Positions 20,422 to 21,567 of a DNA stretch of 21,567 nt are shown piece by piece. The stretch's first letter is position 1. Every line of letters starts with the position of its first letter. The DNA comes from DAOTVS01 sp034436375 (GTDB taxonomy: Bacteria; Chloroflexota; Anaerolineae; SpSt-313): positions 1 to 21,567 of the forward strand of contig DAOTVS010000164.1 in NCBI GenBank assembly GCA_034436375.1, read 5' to 3'. Position numbers and translations under genes: made by a program. Below the pieces are notes generated by a model. The model was given only the letters and a program-made list of their open reading frames with translations, ran no database searches and had not been told where the DNA came from.

Positions 20422-21363
20422 ATGCTCCAACCCACCTATGATATCATCACCATCGGCGACTGCTGCGTGGACCTGTGCATGGACCTGGGCGAAGTGATGC
20501 CGCGCTTTGGGCAGACGGAACAGTGGGTGCCGGGCTACTTTCTAGAGATGGGCGGTTCGGCCTGCATCTTTGCCTGCCAGGCAGCCAAGCTGGGTTTGCG
20601 CGTGGGCATTTTGGGCCGGGTCGGCGACGACGCCTTTGGCCAGCTCATGCTGCGACGCATGCAGGAGGCTGGGGTCGATACGCGCCACATCATCGTCGAC
20701 CGCTCCCTCAACACTGGGCTGGGCGTGCTGCTCTGCCGGCCCAATGGCGACCGCTCTATCCTCACCTATGCGGGCTCGCTCAATGCCGTCTACCCAGAGC
20801 AAATCAACGACGAGTTCTTGCGCCAGGGGCGGCACTTGCACTATTGTAGCTATTATCTGCAGACCAACCTGCAGCCCGCAGCCCCACGCCTGCTGCAGCG
20901 GGCCAAAGAGCTGGGCCTCACCGTCTCGCTGGATACCAACTGGGACCCCGCCGCCGCCTGGGATGGCGGCCTGCAACAAGCCCTCGCCCAGTGCGACGTC
21001 TTTCTGCCCAACGACCAAGAGGCGCTAGCCATCTCCCACCGGCCCACCCTCGAAGAGGCGCTCCCGGCCCTCGCCGCCCAGACGCCGCTCGTGGCCATCA
21101 AGATGGGTGAGCGGGGCGCGCTGGTGCAGCGGGGCCACGAGCGCATTGCGGTGCCCGTGCAACCCGTGGAGCGGGTAGTTGATACCGTCGGCGCCGGCGA
21201 CTCGTTCGATGCCGGGTTCCTGGCCGGTTGGTTGCGGGGCCTCCCCCTTGAGCAGTGCGCCCGCATCGGCAATGCCTGCGGCCGCGCCAGCACTCAGGCC
21301 CGCGGTGGGTTCATGGGCCAGCCTTGGGCCAGGGATATACCCGAGATGGCCTCACTGCCATAG
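20422..21363 (+). CDS. PfkB-family carbohydrate kinase (ribokinase-like)
   Basis: The protein has 313 residues. The ATG at 20422 follows a GAGAGGCGG stretch; the ATG four bases earlier is out of frame. The start YDIITIGDCCVDLCMDLGE is a typical PfkB opening strand. EMGGSACIFACQAAKLGL (42-59) and LGRVGDDAFGQLM (64-76) match the first family signature, and DTVGAGDSFDAGFLAGWLRGL (254-274) is the second, with catalytic base Asp260. NDQE (197-200) is the usual metal and phosphate-region motif. Family members phosphorylate sugars such as fructose, ribose, tagatose 6-phosphate or 2-keto-3-deoxygluconate with ATP. It lies downstream of the SIS gene, separated by a 221-base repeat-filled gap. The inferred role is phosphorylating the sugar made by the isomerase or dehydrogenase steps. 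The true substrate is not readable from sequence. Confidence 0.9.
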   Translation: MLQPTYDIITIGDCCVDLCMDLGEVMPRFGQTEQWVPGYFLEMGGSACIFACQAAKLGLRVGILGRVGDDAFGQLMLRRMQEAGVDTRHIIVDRSLNTGLGVLLCRPNGDRSILTYAGSLNAVYPEQINDEFLRQGRHLHYCSYYLQTNLQPAAPRLLQRAKELGLTVSLDTNWDPAAAWDGGLQQALAQCDVFLPNDQEALAISHRPTLEEALPALAAQTPLVAIKMGERGALVQRGHERIAVPVQPVERVVDTVGAGDSFDAGFLAGWLRGLPLEQCARIGNACGRASTQARGGFMGQPWARDIPEMASLP

Positions 21364-21390
21364 GGCCAGCCCGGTCACCGGCAGAGACTT

Positions 21391-21405
21391 AAAGTCTTGG
21401 AGACT
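21391..21405. repeat. Second copy of the AAAGTCTTGGAGACT repeat
   Basis: The 15-mer is identical to 13145-13159, and the following TTGCCTA resembles the CTGCCTA of the other copy. It lies 28 bases after the PfkB stop codon in a non-coding tail. Confidence 0.6.
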
Positions 21406-21455
21406 TGCCTAATCTGGTGTATTCTTAGTACTGCAACCGCACTTGATCCAGCCGG

Positions 21456-21510
21456 CTCCCGGTAACAGCCGGCAAAGGCGCTGTGCGCCTGCCCGGCCCT
21501 GACCCGGGAG
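21456..21510 (+). other. Nested stem structure (possible structured RNA)
   Basis: Three complementary pairs nest inside one another: CTCCCGG (21456-21462) with CCGGGAG (21504-21510), GCCGG (21468-21472) with CCGGC (21493-21497), and AGGCGC (21476-21481) with GCGCCT (21485-21490) around a TGT loop. Further out, GCAACC (21433-21438) can pair with GGTTGC (21524-21529). G+C-rich DNA makes chance pairing easy, and no known riboswitch consensus was recognised. Confidence 0.35.
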
Positions 21511-21527
21511 GGGGGATTTGGCGGGTT

Positions 21528-21567
21528 GCCTGCAGCCGGGCCGCCCGCGGGCGGCCCGGCTGCAGGC
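21528..21567. repeat. Perfect 40-bp palindrome at the very end of the window
   Basis: The arms 21528-21547 (starting GCCTGCAGCCGGGCC) and 21548-21567 are exact reverse complements with no loop. The palindrome ends on the last base of the window, so it may continue or reflect the way the sequence was cut or assembled. Confidence 0.8.

Noticed and set aside
21364..21567. Cobalamin riboswitch in the tail after the PfkB gene
   Set aside because: A B12 link would fit the methyltransferases, but the conserved B12-box and core motifs were not found. Only generic G+C-rich stems are seen.

Overview
The window is a G+C-rich bacterial fragment. It begins inside a murJ-type gene and ends exactly on a perfect 40-bp palindrome. 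Three things fit a Chloroflexota (Anaerolineae-like) bacterium: a Tat-type lipoprotein signal followed by a long Ala/Thr/Pro linker, a sortase with a Thr/Pro-rich stalk, and several URO-D-like and MttB-like paralogues next to a sugar ABC importer. This assignment is inference from protein style, not from a marker gene. No rRNA, tRNA, CRISPR array, transposase or phage gene was found.

Layout. (1) Positions 1-2229, plus strand: a cell-envelope group made of the end of a lipid II flippase, a membrane-anchored sortase with its own promoter, and a small basic single-pass membrane protein. (2) Positions 2226-16522, minus strand: twelve genes in one direction. Read 5'->3' they are a GntR/UTRA regulator, an MttB-family methyltransferase, a Gfo/Idh/MocA dehydrogenase, a TIM-barrel sugar isomerase/epimerase, a sugar-binding lipoprotein, two ABC permeases, a BadF/BadG-type sugar kinase, a GH4 glycosidase and three URO-D-fold proteins. 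(3) Positions 16691-21363, plus strand: a second MttB-family gene, a DeoR regulator, a SIS-domain aldose/ketose isomerase or deaminase, and a PfkB-family kinase.

How it may work. The two arms diverge from a compact control region at 16554-16656. It holds two back-to-back sigma70-type promoters, each with a near-identical 16-bp site over its predicted start point, so one regulator, probably the adjacent GntR protein, could control both arms. The importer, GH4 enzyme, dehydrogenase, isomerases and kinases describe uptake and stepwise breakdown of a glycoside. The MttB and URO-D families belong to corrinoid-dependent methyl transfer. Together they suggest use of a methylated (O-methyl or quaternary-amine) sugar or glycoside. 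No corrinoid-binding protein, corrinoid-reactivating protein or ABC ATPase is present here, so this remains a hypothesis.

The intergenic spaces are unusually rich in inverted repeats: a 149-bp MITE-like element, a perfect 46-bp palindrome, a perfect 29-bp-arm hairpin, nested stem elements, and a 15-mer found in two gaps. No gap exceeds 300 bases.
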